Of a DNA stretch of 64,000 nt, positions 26,301 through 34,427 are shown piece by piece. The position numbers and the translations under genes were made by a program. The notes under the pieces are model-generated. The model worked only from the letters and a program-made list of their open reading frames with translations. It ran no database searches and was not told the DNA's origin. Position 1 is the first letter of the stretch. Each line of letters begins with the position of its first letter. The DNA is from Ophthalmolycus amberensis (lineage: Eukaryota; Chordata; Actinopteri; Perciformes; Zoarcidae): assembly GCA_024529925.1 (NCBI GenBank), contig JAFEUB010000965.1, positions 1,268,501 through 1,332,500 of the forward strand, read 5' to 3'.

Positions 26301-28308
26301 CCTCACAGGGGTGTTGTTCCTGCTGCTGTCCCTCAGACGTGTGCGTGTGCTCAGAACACAGTTTAATGACATTGGCTACATGTACACCGATGGCATCAAG
26401 CGCCCCGATCAGCTGGGGCTGGTAGAAGCCCTAGCAGCAAGATGTAGTGTTGAGGACCATCCTGTGGTTCGTCATCTGTGGCCCAGACGTACACAACGCA
26501 ACACACAGGGTGGGTTATTGCTCTCTCTCACACATAAACACACAATTAGAGTTTTTTTTTTACCAATGCACTTCGGTGGGTCAAAATCGTCCCTGCGTTT
26601 GAGCTTGGTCTTCTCCTTAGAAGGTGGCACAGGTGAATGCGGAGTCTTTCCCTTTTTGTCAGAGACCTTGGCCCCTCCTTTGTTATTGCTGGCAGATTGA
26701 CGACCGCTCTTTGATTTCTCCTCCTCAGCCTTAAACAGGTGTGGACACAAAGGAATCAAATTGCACAAAAGCAAACCCCGATAAAATCAGATGAACCTCT
26801 CCTCTATTTAGCTCTGGGGGGGGGGAAATCCGCTCCAGTTCAACGCCGTCACTAAACGAACACAAAGAATCACATTTAATGAAGAATCACTGACCTGCTC
26901 GGCTCTCCTCCTCTGCCGATCATTGGCTTTGATGTGTAGCAGCTGGAACTTCAGTATTTTTGCCATCAAGTCACAAGCTATTTCCTCTCCTGCATCCAGC
27001 AGCACCTTAGCAGACTCTGTGACCTACACGAAGACACACAATGCACACGAAGGACAAAGGGTTTCGTAGAGACAATCAGAGCACACTGACACACAGCGTA
27101 TCAGAAACCCTCATTGACAAGCCCACCTCATAGAACAGTGGGGACGTCATCGGGTCTTTTTGCTTTGGGATTCCCCAGTTCATTGATCTGTAACGAGGTC
27201 GGACAGGAGAACATTTTCATTTAAAAAAAAAAAACAAGGTGTTAGAGTTGCACTAACAGCATTTTTGGTACCTCATTCAGTAGATCAGATGACTACAAAT
27301 GATGTATTGAGTATTCATTGCATTAACCATTCATTATATCGTCAATACAGTGAGAAGGGTGACCAAATATGATTATTATTGAATAAAATCTAAGATCTAA
27401 TTGAAGCAGATAATTGTATACGTGAATATAAAGTATGGAGATGTGTAGAGTGGAATTTGGAACTAATGATTGTAGAAGAAAATGTGAGAATTTTTATTTA
27501 TTTTCTGTTTAAACAAGAGCTCAAAGATGTGAAAGCTGCATAGACACAAGGGGTTAGACCGATAACAACATAATGACAGTGCCAAGTTCAGTTTATTTCA
27601 TATGAATTAGTAACCAACTACATTAGTTTTCAGTTAAGTAACAAGTCAAGTACTGCAGTGACAGCATGTAGAGCTCTATACAGATACAGGAGACACTGTT
27701 CATAAAATAAACTTGAACCAAACTCAGAATACCTTTGTAAGGGTGCTGTCATAGGTCAAAAGGTTGAAGAGTTTGCGTGTTGGTTTGTGTACAGCCAAAG
27801 ACAGACCCTGGGTCAGTTCCTCATCCTCTGGACGTCCCCCAACCACCAAAGACACACAGGCCTGCCATGACTCCTAAAGGGCGTTAAAAACCAGGATAAT
27901 GATGAAATACACGAACACACGTTCACCATTCAAGTCAATAACCACAGGTGGCATCGATTTCCACCTAATAACTAACACTTCCGGTTCGGACTTCTTACCT
28001 TCACAATAAAAGCTCAATACCGTTTTCAATGCAATTTTTACACTTCTAATTATGGTAGTGTGACATTGTAGACGGTACTAACATTGTCTTAAAAAGCAGT
28101 TTGGAGGATATGCTACCCATTTTAAATACTTTATTCTCGCTAACGTTAACTGAAATGAAGAGTAAACATCAAGTTACACCGAAGAAAGAAGTCAGTCAGT
28201 TAGATACCAAACCTCCTCAAACTGAGCTCTGGTGAGACCAGCCTCCCAGTTCTTGTTGAAAACAGTGGGCTTCTTGGCTGAGCGCCTTCTAGCTGCTTTT
28301 GGTGGCAT
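11489..28308 (-). CDS. spag17: spag17, sperm-associated antigen 17 / PF6 homologue, 46 coding exons
   Basis: SPAG17 is the vertebrate homologue of Chlamydomonas PF6, a scaffold of the C1a projection of the central apparatus in motile cilia and sperm flagella. I reconstructed 46 coding exons (about 6.24 kb, near 2,080 codons; human protein 2,223 aa), each with AG/GT borders. Diagnostic stretches include AKILKFQLLHIKAND, YDCLDWRRQHQHYL, DVDMRCYSSLLDLVP, IYIFCHNPMSPYRQC, repeated DG-turn beta motifs (RDGST, ADGSV, ADGTR, ADGTI) and a C-terminal ASH-like domain (VDFGTLQEG, FHVKQPPPATGLRV). The frame is broken or out of phase at exons 3, 6, 20/21, 21 and 22/23, so either this copy is decaying or the assembly carries small indels. 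The family call is certain; whether the gene is functional is not. Confidence 0.93.
11759..11819 (-). CDS. spag17: spag17 exon 45
   Basis: FHVKQPPPATGLRVIYNPGP matches the human [21 protein letters not shown] block almost residue for residue. The donor is CCT|GTAAGT. Confidence 0.9.
12008..12186 (-). CDS. spag17: spag17 exon 44
   Basis: It encodes the start of the ASH-like domain: LLPSRVDFGTLQEG and VVMKNVGVDTC. It ends in phase 2. Confidence 0.9.
12475..12611 (-). CDS. spag17: spag17 exon 43
   Basis: It encodes KPRRTKVRLPTSILGSKPCS, corresponding to human TRKEKVKLPHYLLSSKPKS. Phase 1 in, phase 0 out. Confidence 0.85.
12946..13002 (-). CDS. spag17: spag17 exon 42
   Basis: A 57-nt exon encoding RSDRMLEKRPTNPTPQTA. 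The acceptor at 13004-13003 (GCAG|GAAG) was preferred over the nearby TTAG because only this choice keeps exons 41-43 in phase. Confidence 0.7.
13361..13472 (-). CDS. spag17: spag17 exon 41
   Basis: It encodes TLREHQMPDMRSLSMDLPPF and a Lys-rich end. The donor is AGA|GTAAGT. Confidence 0.85.
13649..13742 (-). CDS. spag17: spag17 exon 40
   Basis: It encodes QEKCEEQAHREALRKKSVIP then FFHPENVPLYQ, matching the human IIPPFFKSELNQLYQ region. Confidence 0.9.
14446..14496 (-). CDS. spag17: spag17 exon 39
   Basis: A 51-nt exon encoding CTNGKESKWTERLTQH, aligned with human ASSKRWKEKIDKTRK. Phase 2 on both sides. Confidence 0.8.
14593..14683 (-). CDS. spag17: spag17 exon 38
   Basis: It encodes VDLANLYSQGVGDPIEQPD and an acidic Ser/Thr-rich tail, aligned with human VAAHLTDLFKQSLATP. 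Confidence 0.75.
15130..15181 (-). CDS. spag17: spag17 exon 37
   Basis: A 52-nt exon encoding SFAEEEDAGHIFDWRTS. Phase 0 in, phase 1 out. Confidence 0.75.
15355..15460. repeat. (GT)n microsatellite, about 106 bp, with GC interruptions
   Basis: On the minus strand this is a (CA)n tract that begins a few bases after the donor of spag17 exon 36 (GTGAGTACAC...). Confidence 0.97.
15467..15580 (-). CDS. spag17: spag17 exon 36
   Basis: It encodes EYIESLMVREQRSEEMEFKD then PRTEEETVHASDLLNLVL, matching human [20 protein letters not shown]. The donor CTG|GTGAGT is followed directly by the CA repeat. Confidence 0.92.
15821..16009 (-). CDS. spag17: spag17 exon 35
   Basis: It encodes KKSPGPPFGADMGRGLTLRD (human KKTPGPPFGTQIWKGL) through KVLEMRELYQHRPFAAPLKN. 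63 codons. Confidence 0.9.
16102..16235 (-). CDS. spag17: spag17 exon 34
   Basis: It encodes QSVWSQWLLGKQNPDITPPN then LRNRSWLDFPGIE, matching human IVPPNLRSRSWETFP. Confidence 0.9.
16428..16558 (-). CDS. spag17: spag17 exon 33
   Basis: It encodes RLFVVHEDGSGTELLSSHTV then EELLDRAYSDPTIALLKEPL, aligned with human [20 protein letters not shown]. Confidence 0.92.
16743..16882 (-). CDS. spag17: spag17 exon 32
   Basis: It encodes VMEDGQLSVLNCSPAP and a Glu-rich stretch. A (CA)n tract lies just upstream of its acceptor (16889-16912). Confidence 0.85.
17030..17215 (-). CDS. spag17: spag17 exon 31
   Basis: It encodes VFPSSAGLLHIQSDGKCVYS and DIVACDVTDPDGNHFQ, matching human SEVICEVLDPEGNTFQV. 62 codons. 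Confidence 0.92.
17300..17745 (-). CDS. spag17: spag17 exon 30 (largest)
   Basis: A 446-nt exon. Its first two thirds are a poorly conserved Cys/Glu/Ser-rich linker; the end returns to the beta-repeat region (FPTVVMYPERHTAHVSLADG then TIVSGNNQGAYQ), matching human [20 protein letters not shown]. Confidence 0.88.
17906..18038 (-). CDS. spag17: spag17 exon 29
   Basis: It encodes VMLSREDLVVSVQNTDGSLS and VEHADGTRITSL, matching human VVDHADGTRITTFYQ. Confidence 0.92.
18241..18395 (-). CDS. spag17: spag17 exon 28
   Basis: It encodes GCWLTTTPSGARIHTVGT and PTAPLLVFKTTDPITHE, matching human GTWFTTTPEGNRI and LLSFQATDPVNGTV. Confidence 0.9.
18504..18618 (-). CDS. spag17: spag17 exon 27
   Basis: It encodes VLFADGSVSFSQDSGPVWVP followed by an acidic linker, matching human ILFADGTVSRSPNSG. 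Confidence 0.9.
18723..18886 (-). CDS. spag17: spag17 exon 26
   Basis: It encodes ELSRIVTCQGAVVRHMRDGS then TE, matching human [20 protein letters not shown]. Confidence 0.92.
19163..19283 (-). CDS. spag17: spag17 exon 25
   Basis: It encodes SPFNSLNLSVPNGLLLQFL, matching human PTFQSLNVSCPSGLLLTFI. Confidence 0.9.
19477..19679 (-). CDS. spag17: spag17 exon 24
   Basis: A low-conservation Pro/Ser/Thr-rich linker (VGLQETALVAPEASAFVPTP). It was assigned from its phase fit between exons 23 and 25 and the canonical borders. Confidence 0.75.
19889..20000 (-). CDS. spag17: spag17 exon 23
   Basis: It encodes VKQGSLSAVLDNGIHLSYSF then YGPAGEY, matching human [20 protein letters not shown]. Homology demands phase 0 at entry, but exon 22 leaves phase 1, so a small exon is missing or the frame is broken here. 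Confidence 0.88.
20036..20135. repeat. Cluster of three perfect stem-loops
   Basis: Three consecutive inverted repeats occur: GAACCGTGGATTC/GAATCCACGGTTC (20042-20054 / 20058-20070, 3-nt loop), GTCTCAG/CTGAGAC (20078-20084 / 20101-20107) and ACCGTGAG/CTCACGGT (20111-20118 / 20125-20132). They lie in the spag17 intron just upstream (transcript sense) of exon 23, beside a MITE. Confidence 0.9.
20248..20546. mobile_element. Degenerate MITE of the 'gggctgggcaatatgg' family
   Basis: It starts gggctgggcaatatggagg, has a middle with 'atctcgatatcgatattc' and 'gtaatgtggatataatga', and ends in a weak inverted copy 'atatattggcctg'. I recognise these phrases from an abundant teleost non-autonomous element. 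It sits in the intron between spag17 exons 22 and 23. Confidence 0.75.
20573..20701 (-). CDS. spag17: spag17 exon 22
   Basis: It encodes SSLVKVAVKKDGHHFYTHIN, matching human [20 protein letters not shown]. Its 3' half is not conserved, so an internal slip there could explain the phase clash with exon 23. Confidence 0.85.
20899..21004 (-). CDS. spag17: spag17 exon 21 (frame disrupted)
   Basis: In the homologous frame it reads YSMGGKLIHVSGRCQYLFPS, then D, matching human [23 protein letters not shown]. An extra base at 20939 shifts the frame before GGHITVETVSYVE. The entry phase also disagrees by one base with exon 20; taken literally, the chain hits a TGA. Confidence 0.8.
21208..21396 (-). 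CDS. spag17: spag17 exon 20
   Basis: It encodes AWKLEQEHLKEEIAKKSKKE, matching human [20 protein letters not shown], followed by a charged linker ending EEPFN|. 63 codons. Confidence 0.88.
21436..21530. repeat. Fragment of a common fish SINE-like tail
   Basis: The pattern 'gggtgtacctcctgcacgag gtcagctaagataagct ... gataagtagttatagatgatgg' is a diverged copy of the familiar 'ggataagcggtatagaagatggatgg' repeat end. Confidence 0.65.
21760..21830 (-). CDS. spag17: spag17 exon 19
   Basis: It encodes EEKVTDSAEEEDILEPVIKK then GSLK, corresponding to human KEKIPFILEGSLK. Confidence 0.85.
21912..22021 (-). CDS. spag17: spag17 exon 18
   Basis: It encodes NYLEHVADTISDWTKEEELK, matching human [20 protein letters not shown]. 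Phase 2 in, phase 1 out. Confidence 0.92.
22202..22359 (-). CDS. spag17: spag17 exon 17
   Basis: It encodes VLQLASGEYRCLDTFRGSHN and NILYIFCHNPMSPYRQCKEL, matching human LLLVFHNPMNRQRLHCEYW. Confidence 0.93.
22514..22630 (-). CDS. spag17: spag17 exon 16
   Basis: It encodes LRDIQSSRLRSLFDWHYTEH then HSASIFPQ, matching human [20 protein letters not shown]. Confidence 0.9.
22712..22743 (-). CDS. spag17: spag17 exon 15 (32 nt)
   Basis: A short exon encoding PMLLTEDLTE, supported by AG/GT borders and exact phase fit with exons 14 and 16. Confidence 0.7.
22849..23070 (-). CDS. spag17: spag17 exon 14
   Basis: It encodes IVSWLEVERLIHQSVFESMP and IIPWDNPLSYAKQQRDNL, matching human [20 protein letters not shown] and NIPWDNPARFAKQIRQQ. 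Confidence 0.93.
23172..23322 (-). CDS. spag17: spag17 exon 13
   Basis: It encodes AVQGFHPAEVELSMMRRSPV then WELIQSV and the start of HYCTD, matching human [20 protein letters not shown]. The intron before it uses a GC donor. Confidence 0.9.
23339..23369. repeat. (CA)n microsatellite
   Basis: A short AC run lies in the intron just upstream of spag17 exon 13. Confidence 0.9.
23504..23608 (-). CDS. spag17: spag17 exon 12, ends at a GC donor
   Basis: It encodes KLEEKFGVEETQMKSEHPLV then IRHHDEMAMRLRNIN. The only donor that keeps phase 0 into exon 13 is AAT|GCAAGT at 23504/23503. The GT four bases further on would shift the frame. Confidence 0.85.
23985..24205. repeat. Teleost dispersed repeat (SINE-like)
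   Basis: The pattern 'cacagtgaaatgtagcctct gcatttattccatcccagta ... gaggggga ... ctcaagggcac ... ggggacctgaacctacgacc ... actgctgccctct' is a well-known fish repeat. It lies in the intron between spag17 exons 11 and 12. Confidence 0.8.
24395..24592 (-). CDS. spag17: spag17 exon 11
   Basis: It encodes VVISTEPSVSTLPCVAEAQP then NGLGLDYQLVSFMLQSFLPL. It follows the conserved HCMLEQ of exon 10 directly; 66 codons. Confidence 0.88.
24894..25012 (-). CDS. spag17: spag17 exon 10
   Basis: It encodes ADVDMRCYSSLLDLVPPEAC then SVPLIMHCMLEQ, matching human [20 protein letters not shown] and SVPLILHCMLEQV. Confidence 0.95.
25128..25191 (-). CDS. spag17: spag17 exon 9
   Basis: It encodes VVPLTPRSKMKPVFEQRPTD in phase 0, leaving phase 1. 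Confidence 0.8.
25602..25742 (-). CDS. spag17: spag17 exon 8
   Basis: It encodes RIFEGVAKLIYDCLDWRRQH then QHYLNNINLISVPTVV, matching human [20 protein letters not shown] and QHYLESMQLINVPQVV. Confidence 0.95.
25944..26128 (-). CDS. spag17: spag17 exon 7
   Basis: It encodes ARKLDLFWSGLRAVLDSGPP then NSKLHDAVQLSYTVPD, aligned with human [20 protein letters not shown]. Confidence 0.88.
26259..26475 (-). CDS. spag17: spag17 exon 6 (frame disrupted)
   Basis: It encodes DDEPQDGPQHYILLLG, then needs a one-base shift at the GGG run (26429-26431 on the plus strand) to continue FYQPQLIGALDAIGVHVANV and IKLCSEH. This matches human [20 protein letters not shown]. Its length of 217 nt is one more than its phases allow. 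Confidence 0.88.
26564..26729 (-). CDS. spag17: spag17 exon 5
   Basis: A Lys/Ser-rich linker (AEEEKSKSGRQSASNNKGGA) ending KTKLKRRDDFDPPKC, matching human KTTQLKRRGEDD. Confidence 0.88.
26895..27023 (-). CDS. spag17: spag17 exon 4
   Basis: It encodes VTESAKVLLDAGEEIACDLM and AKILKFQLLHIKANDRQRRR, matching human KLLKFQLLQIKFKDQQRR. Confidence 0.95.
27127..27187 (-). CDS. spag17: spag17 exon 3 (frame disrupted)
   Basis: It starts INELGNPKAKRPDDVP, then must shift by one base at the CCCC run (27140-27143) to give PLFYE, as in human NAPLYYE. Read straight through, it stops at TGA. At 61 nt it is one base over a whole number of codons, although both flanks are phase 0. Confidence 0.85.
27733..27873 (-). 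CDS. spag17: spag17 exon 2
   Basis: It encodes ESWQACVSLVVGGRPEDEEL then AVHKPTRKLFNLLTYD, matching human [20 protein letters not shown] and AVQVPQRKLFSMVSW. Confidence 0.93.
28213..28308 (-). CDS. spag17: spag17 exon 1 with start codon
   Basis: ATG at 28308-28306 opens MPPKAARRRSAKKPTVFNKN then WEAGLTRAQFEE|, matching human SSKIWEPSLIAAQF. 32 codons, donor GAG|GTTTGG. Confidence 0.92.
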
Positions 28309-31300
28309 TAACACTCAGTGACGATAGCCGGCATTACAAATAAAACACAGAACAGCGAAATTACTCCGAGCAAACACCAAATGAAGGAAGTTAAAACTCC
28401 AAGTGAATCGTCTGGTGCTTGTGTTGCCCCTGGCAACCGCATCGACACCAGCATCAAGTTTCCCAAAGTGACTTCCTGTAAACTTTCAAAACAAAAGCAT
28501 TTCGCATTAAATCGTCAAAAAAAAGTAAAACACATTTAAATGATATATAGTAAAAATATTTCACTTTTTTTTTTTTGGGATACGGAATATCCCTCATCAA
28601 CAATGACATAATTTAGTTTAAATATAAATCCATTTTTGTAGGCAATATATTAAGTATTTATCTTTCTCCACTAGATGGCAGTGTGATCTCCGGTCTGTGT
28701 GAGACTGAAATTCTCATGGGCCGAAATATTTATCCCCAAATAATAACAGTTTGCACATCATTTCACTATTTCACTATTTCATATAAATTGTAATTATTGT
28801 CTATCCATATCATAGTACACTGTGCTTCCATTCCATAAGGGAATAATCAATACATTGCAACCATTTGGAATCCAAAAATGAACCTTTTCTACTTGTTCCA
28901 GTCATTGAATGAAGCACTTGAGACACAAAACTTTGAATGACATTATGAAAGACAGTTGGTCTGATTTCGGTGCCAGAATCAGTGAAAAAAGAAAAGACAG
29001 AAAACATCCTAAGAATGGCATTTTGGAGCACATAGGCCTACACTTCAGTGCCATTTCATCTGCATAATGAATGATAAAAGTGTTGATCCACAAGATGAGC
29101 CAAACAAGAAGAAGGAGGTTAAATCATAGCAACACCAAGAAGAAGCACCTCTAATTCTACTTTGATATACTGTGTTAATCTTAAGTAGAATATAAATCAA
29201 TTTTGAGCCGTAATGATGCATGCATTATGACACTAGATTTAACCTTGACCAGGTTTTATTCAAAGAGAGGAACATTTTGAATGCTAATTAGGTGAATACT
29301 AAAGTGGAATGAATATAAAGAGCGACTGTATTAAATTAATGATAATGGAGAGAGAAGTGTGAAAGGGGTCGTGGCCACTTCACCACTCCCACACACTCTC
29401 ACCACTCCGGCAACAATTAAACGAGTGACAACATATCTTACTCATCATAATTTGTATTTTCATTTATTAGGTTTGCAATTATAATTTAGTTATTGAAATG
29501 GAAAAGAAAACTGTGCTTGGGAAGGACTTTAATTTGACATTTTACTGGAAAAAGAAAACCTGATCAGTCACCCGAAAGCATTTCCTGTTTTACTTTCAGA
29601 GTCTCTTTGCAACCCAGCTGAGAGATTGACACCAGAGATGCACTCTAACATCAATAGTCAAACTGGCTGCTCATTTTATGTTCTCCTGAGGGGTTCGTCT
29701 TGGCACATACATTTACTACAGTAGCTACGTCATATATTCCACTTGTTTGATAGAAGCTTTTCTGGACTGTGCAGAGCTGTCTCAATGAGGTCTATTTGAG
29801 CAAGGAAAAACGCTCCAATTAAATATTTATGACTCAATACAATAAATACACTGGGCCTCTGTTGGCAAAGACTCACTGGCACTGAATTCGTGGAATGCTT
29901 TTTGCTCTATTCATCAGAGCGTATCATAAAGAATTTCATGCACAGCATCTCTGCATGTCATGATTTGATTTCCAATCGATCCCATTGGAGTCGTTATATC
30001 AATACAAGGGGCCATTGTCATGACAGTGATTTCATAAAAGGTCAAAAGTGAGACAACGCCCACTTGCAAGATGCCAGAGCGATCCACGTTATTGGGTTGT
30101 TGTCAGCTGCAACCCTTCCAGAGGCAGCGCTCTACAAAGGTCAAACTATAAGCCAGATAAAAAACTGTAGTGACACTTAAATAACACTCCGTGCACACTG
30201 CTGCAAATAGCATAGCAACATCTCAAAATATCCTTCATTTTTTTTAGGAATACACTGCTGTTATCATGTGTCTGTTGTGGCTATTCTGTTTCATTTCTGT
30301 CGTGATAGTTTATTTAAGAACTCCATCCCCTTTCTACTTAGTTACTCTAAATAATGTGTCTTATTCAAGTTATTATAAGATAGGACAGGAGAAAAATAAG
30401 ACACCAAATTTTCTGAAGGCACTGCCCGTACTTTACACGATGCAACGCCCAGGACCTCAAGGTGTCTATGACCAATTGAGCTATCAATTCTGAATCATGT
30501 GCTCGCAGACATTTCAATGCTGGATATAGATGATGGGGAGTCGGACTTCTTTCAAATATCAAGTTGATCAACAGTCCTTAAAGCATAAAATGTTGAAATA
30601 ACTGCGAAGGCCAAGAGGCTGTGAGGAAAACACACTGAATGACCAGATGAATTAGCTGTGCATTTAAATGCAAACCATTGCATGAATATTGAATTAATTT
30701 CATTCATATTGTCAACTCACAGACTGTATTCATCTCAAAAACAAAAATGTAAATAACTGTTAAGATTCTTTTGCCTATTTCTTTGTACTGCATTACACCA
30801 CACGTGTGTTTTTATTGTTCTGGATATTCATGGCTACAGTATTGTGCTTTGCTAGGAGAGTATGCTAGCAGAGTAGGAACATACCCTGTCAGACATTTCT
30901 TCAAGAACAAAATAGCATGGACCAAGGCTCATGGAATTGCATCATGCTAGCTGCCTTAGCCACCATGCTAATGTAAGCGTGCTAACATGCTATGCTATTA
31001 TTACATGGTATTTAATAAGTGTATATACTATGATAGCAATCTGAAGTGTGTTAACATTAACAAAATGACCAAAAAGATATCTAAACCCTGAATGAAATAC
31101 TACAATGTTTGCCTGTGTTCCTATTGGATTAAATTAAATACTTGATGCCTATAACGGTGAAGAATGAACTAGTATCAGACCCTCAGTGCTAAGGCTAGCT
31201 CTGCTCGCAACTTGGCAATGCAAAATGGATTTCAAATACCACTCACCAACATTGCATGGTGCCAAGTCACACTGCAGCAATAAGAAAGATTTGAATTTCA

Positions 31301-32491
31301 ATTCCAAGAAAGAAATCGTCAGTAAAGAGCAAAGAGCAAGGTCGTGTTTACCGGCCGGCCCCACCTTTTTAGGAGTTCAGCATTCTCTGGATGTGTGTTT
31401 GTCAGAGTGGCTCGAGACCACTGGATAGTGACCATACCTGACAGGAAAATTACATTTGAATTTTGACTGTAATTACATAAAAATGTTGGCCTCCTTTTTG
31501 TTTTCCTGGTGTAATTTGGGGACATTTGGCCTACGGTCTCACAGGGCAGCAATAAACTGTCCAAAATCAGACCCTATTCGCCACCTGATGCCAAATGGTA
31601 ATAGTGAATGAGTAAACAAGGATATATTTCTACACTATACTATATGAAAAGGTACATAATGGTACATATGCAAAAACAGCCAGGTCTGATGAGATTGGTG
31701 GGGAATATCCTGTAAATGAACAGAAAGAAAACATGCTAATGCAAAGCCAAAAAGCATTGTTTACAGATCGTATACAAACATTAAGAAGAAGGATAAACAT
31801 ATCTGGATCACACTGGCGGGTCAGAAGGAAACATGGAATCACACCCAGATGGTCGGGGGGGAACAAAACAGGCCTATCCAGTGACATGGACATGGACCCC
31901 CCGGGGATGGAGAGGGACATAAAGCTGGCAAACGTCTGCAGGTTGTCAAGGCTCCACAATGTGCCGTGTAGGCAGTGGGCAGGTACGATCATTCTGATTA
32001 GTGTGATTGACTCTGCAGCTGTGGCAGGCAAGCGACCCTTTCACAACAGCTGAAACCTACGCTGTGCGACTTGAGATGAATCACGTCGACACCCAGAATC
32101 TCAAGTGCCGCCAATGGATTCACGAGCTTCAGTGAATGAGCTGCCCAGCCAGCGCAGTGGCTCAGATTCTTCTGGTTGCAGCAGCCTGCAAAGGCCTTCA
32201 GTACTTTTCCATGGGGGTGGGCGAGAGAGAGGGTAGATTATTCATGTTGGTGTGTGTCTCGGTAGGAGCATATGCTGCCATTCTTTGTACACGCAGCAAA
32301 AGCCAAAAATGTAATATAATGTAAATGTCACATTTGAATAATGGTCTAATTAAAGATCCTTCTGCCAAATTCAACAGTTGACAGAAGGCCAAGCGTGGGT
32401 GTCAAGGAATCTATACCAATGTTTCTAATCTGGCTGCAGATATACAGGCTATGAATATGATGAAGTACTTTTAAAAGGTATGGTCTGACAA

Positions 32492-32528
<37 letters not shown>

Positions 32529-33500
32529 TGAGATATATGAGACATATATATATATATATACACACATACATACATACTCTGCATCGCTTAGTTTATGATA
32601 TCCAGTGTAGTATATTTACCATTGATTCTCCATATAGACAGACCTTATACTCATGGGCCCCCCAATGCCAACTCGTGTTGCTGACCCACATTTGCACAGC
32701 AGAGAGAAGGGGTCAAGCGATGTTGGGTACATGTGACGCCGAGTAAACGATGACTGGTGCTTTGTCCCTTCACAGTGACGGCGATGCATCTCGCACAAGA
32801 TCATGTGCTTCTGTCATCCTGTGATCATGCATTAGGAGCACAAATGTCCCACACAAGTGCCACAATCTTCAGTTCCTCAGAATCTCATTTGTACAGCTGG
32901 ACAAACGAGAGGCTCTCACAAAACCACTATGGAGACGCCGCCGTTGAAGACAGCGAGAGAAATGCCACACAAACTCTGCAGGTACGCACCACCAGCAGAT
33001 TAAGTGCTTACATAAACAGCCACAGCAGAGGCTGCGCACAAACGGCTTCTTATGTGCAATCTTACCGGACTGTTTCTCAACAGCCCTGTAGCAACAGAAG
33101 GGATCAATAAATGAATACTCAAATTATACAAAAAATAATGCCAGGAGCAGAAATTGAATCAGACTCAGCTGGAAAAGTTGAAGTGATTGCCAAAGTGTGT
33201 TTGTTTGCTTAACTAAGTCATAGAAACTAACATGATGGCTGTAAAGTTGTTCTGCACTGACTGTTTGTGGCTTCCACGATGACTAGCTGAATATTCTTTT
33301 GTCATACTAGCCACGAGGACGCATGACAAACGCACTCTTTTACAGATCTATTTGTCCCAGTTTAGAAAGCCCGCATTGTACCACTGTTGCCGGCCCACTC
33401 CTGGTTTGGTCACGGCTCCAGAATACACACAGCAACTGTGTGACTGAACTAAACCAGTCTGACTTTGAACAAATCGCACTCGAGTCTTCAAATGTAAAAT
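28309..33500. other. Intergenic region between spag17 and ddit4l
   Basis: No gene is supported in this 5.2 kb. It is AT-rich, with a degenerate scrap of dispersed repeat near 30930-31010 and TA-rich simple repeats at 32490-32570. It should contain the spag17 promoter near 28310-28500, but I see no strong core motifs. Confidence 0.5.
32496..32561. repeat. (TA)n-rich simple repeat
   Basis: Two 'atatatat' runs are separated by 'gatgagatatatgagac'. Confidence 0.9.
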
Positions 33501-33513
33501 ATGGTTATGGTTT

Positions 33514-33519
33514 TTTATT
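33514..33519 (-). terminator. ddit4l: Poly(A) signal candidate of ddit4l
   Basis: Minus-strand AATAAA lies about 910 nt after the ddit4l stop codon, giving a 3'UTR of roughly 0.9 kb over 34427-33500. Confidence 0.45.
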
Positions 33520-34427
33520 GTCTAATAGACGAGACAGTTTCCTTCAACAGGAAGTTTAAACGGTATTTTTTTTAAAAACCTCAAATTATAAGCCGGACCT
33601 CCGGTAATTTCTTTGCACATCCGAGTCAACAAGTTCCATAAAATTTGTGTGAACCATCTTTTTAATATTCTATAAAGGCTCTCCATTGAAAGGAAGTCTT
33701 GGGGGGGAGGGGGTATAAAAATACAATAAAACGTTTACATTCGTACACACAGCTCCAAGTGAAAAGAAAAGAACATTTCTATGACATTTAAGGCATCCGC
33801 ATTCCCCTATAGTGAGGAGCACACACCATGACAGCAGCAAATACAGCATTACACAACAAGCTACATATGGCCCCCCCACCCCCAAAAGACTAGATTTACA
33901 TCTCATATTCAAGCCCAGGTGCGTTTCCTGCTGCTGAACACATTCAATGTATCTGGAAACGCACAGACGCATCAACAAAGTGGCTAGTGTCGTTAACTGA
34001 AGTGCACCTGCAGCGTGTCCCTCTCAAACACGGCGACGTGCACATGGTTTCACATTCATCTACAAAATGTACAATTTAAAGTTGTGTGCGAGCAACAAAC
34101 GCTCTGGTTAGAAAACCAAAAGCCAGCCAGAATATTACAATTGTGCCGATAAAAAATAAAATAAAAATGGACTTCGAAACACTGAAGCCAGACCCAGAAC
34201 TAGCAGGCAGTATGCATATACGGTTTTTTTTAACTTTACATCCCAAGTTCCCAACTGGACTGACTGGCTACTTGTGGTTAATCTGACAAATATGTATTGT
34301 ACAAAAAACACTGTAGAAAATATGACACCACCAGAGTGTCATTTACATTTGGGCAGAGGTGCGTTTACCCACAGGAAACCTGATCCCCCCACTCTCTCTC
34401 TCTCCTCCCCCCCCCCCCTCCCTTAGT

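Noticed and set aside
31733..32053. 106-codon plus-strand frame in the spag17-ddit4l gap
   Set aside because: No recognisable domain, no splice sites fitting a gene and no neighbouring exons.
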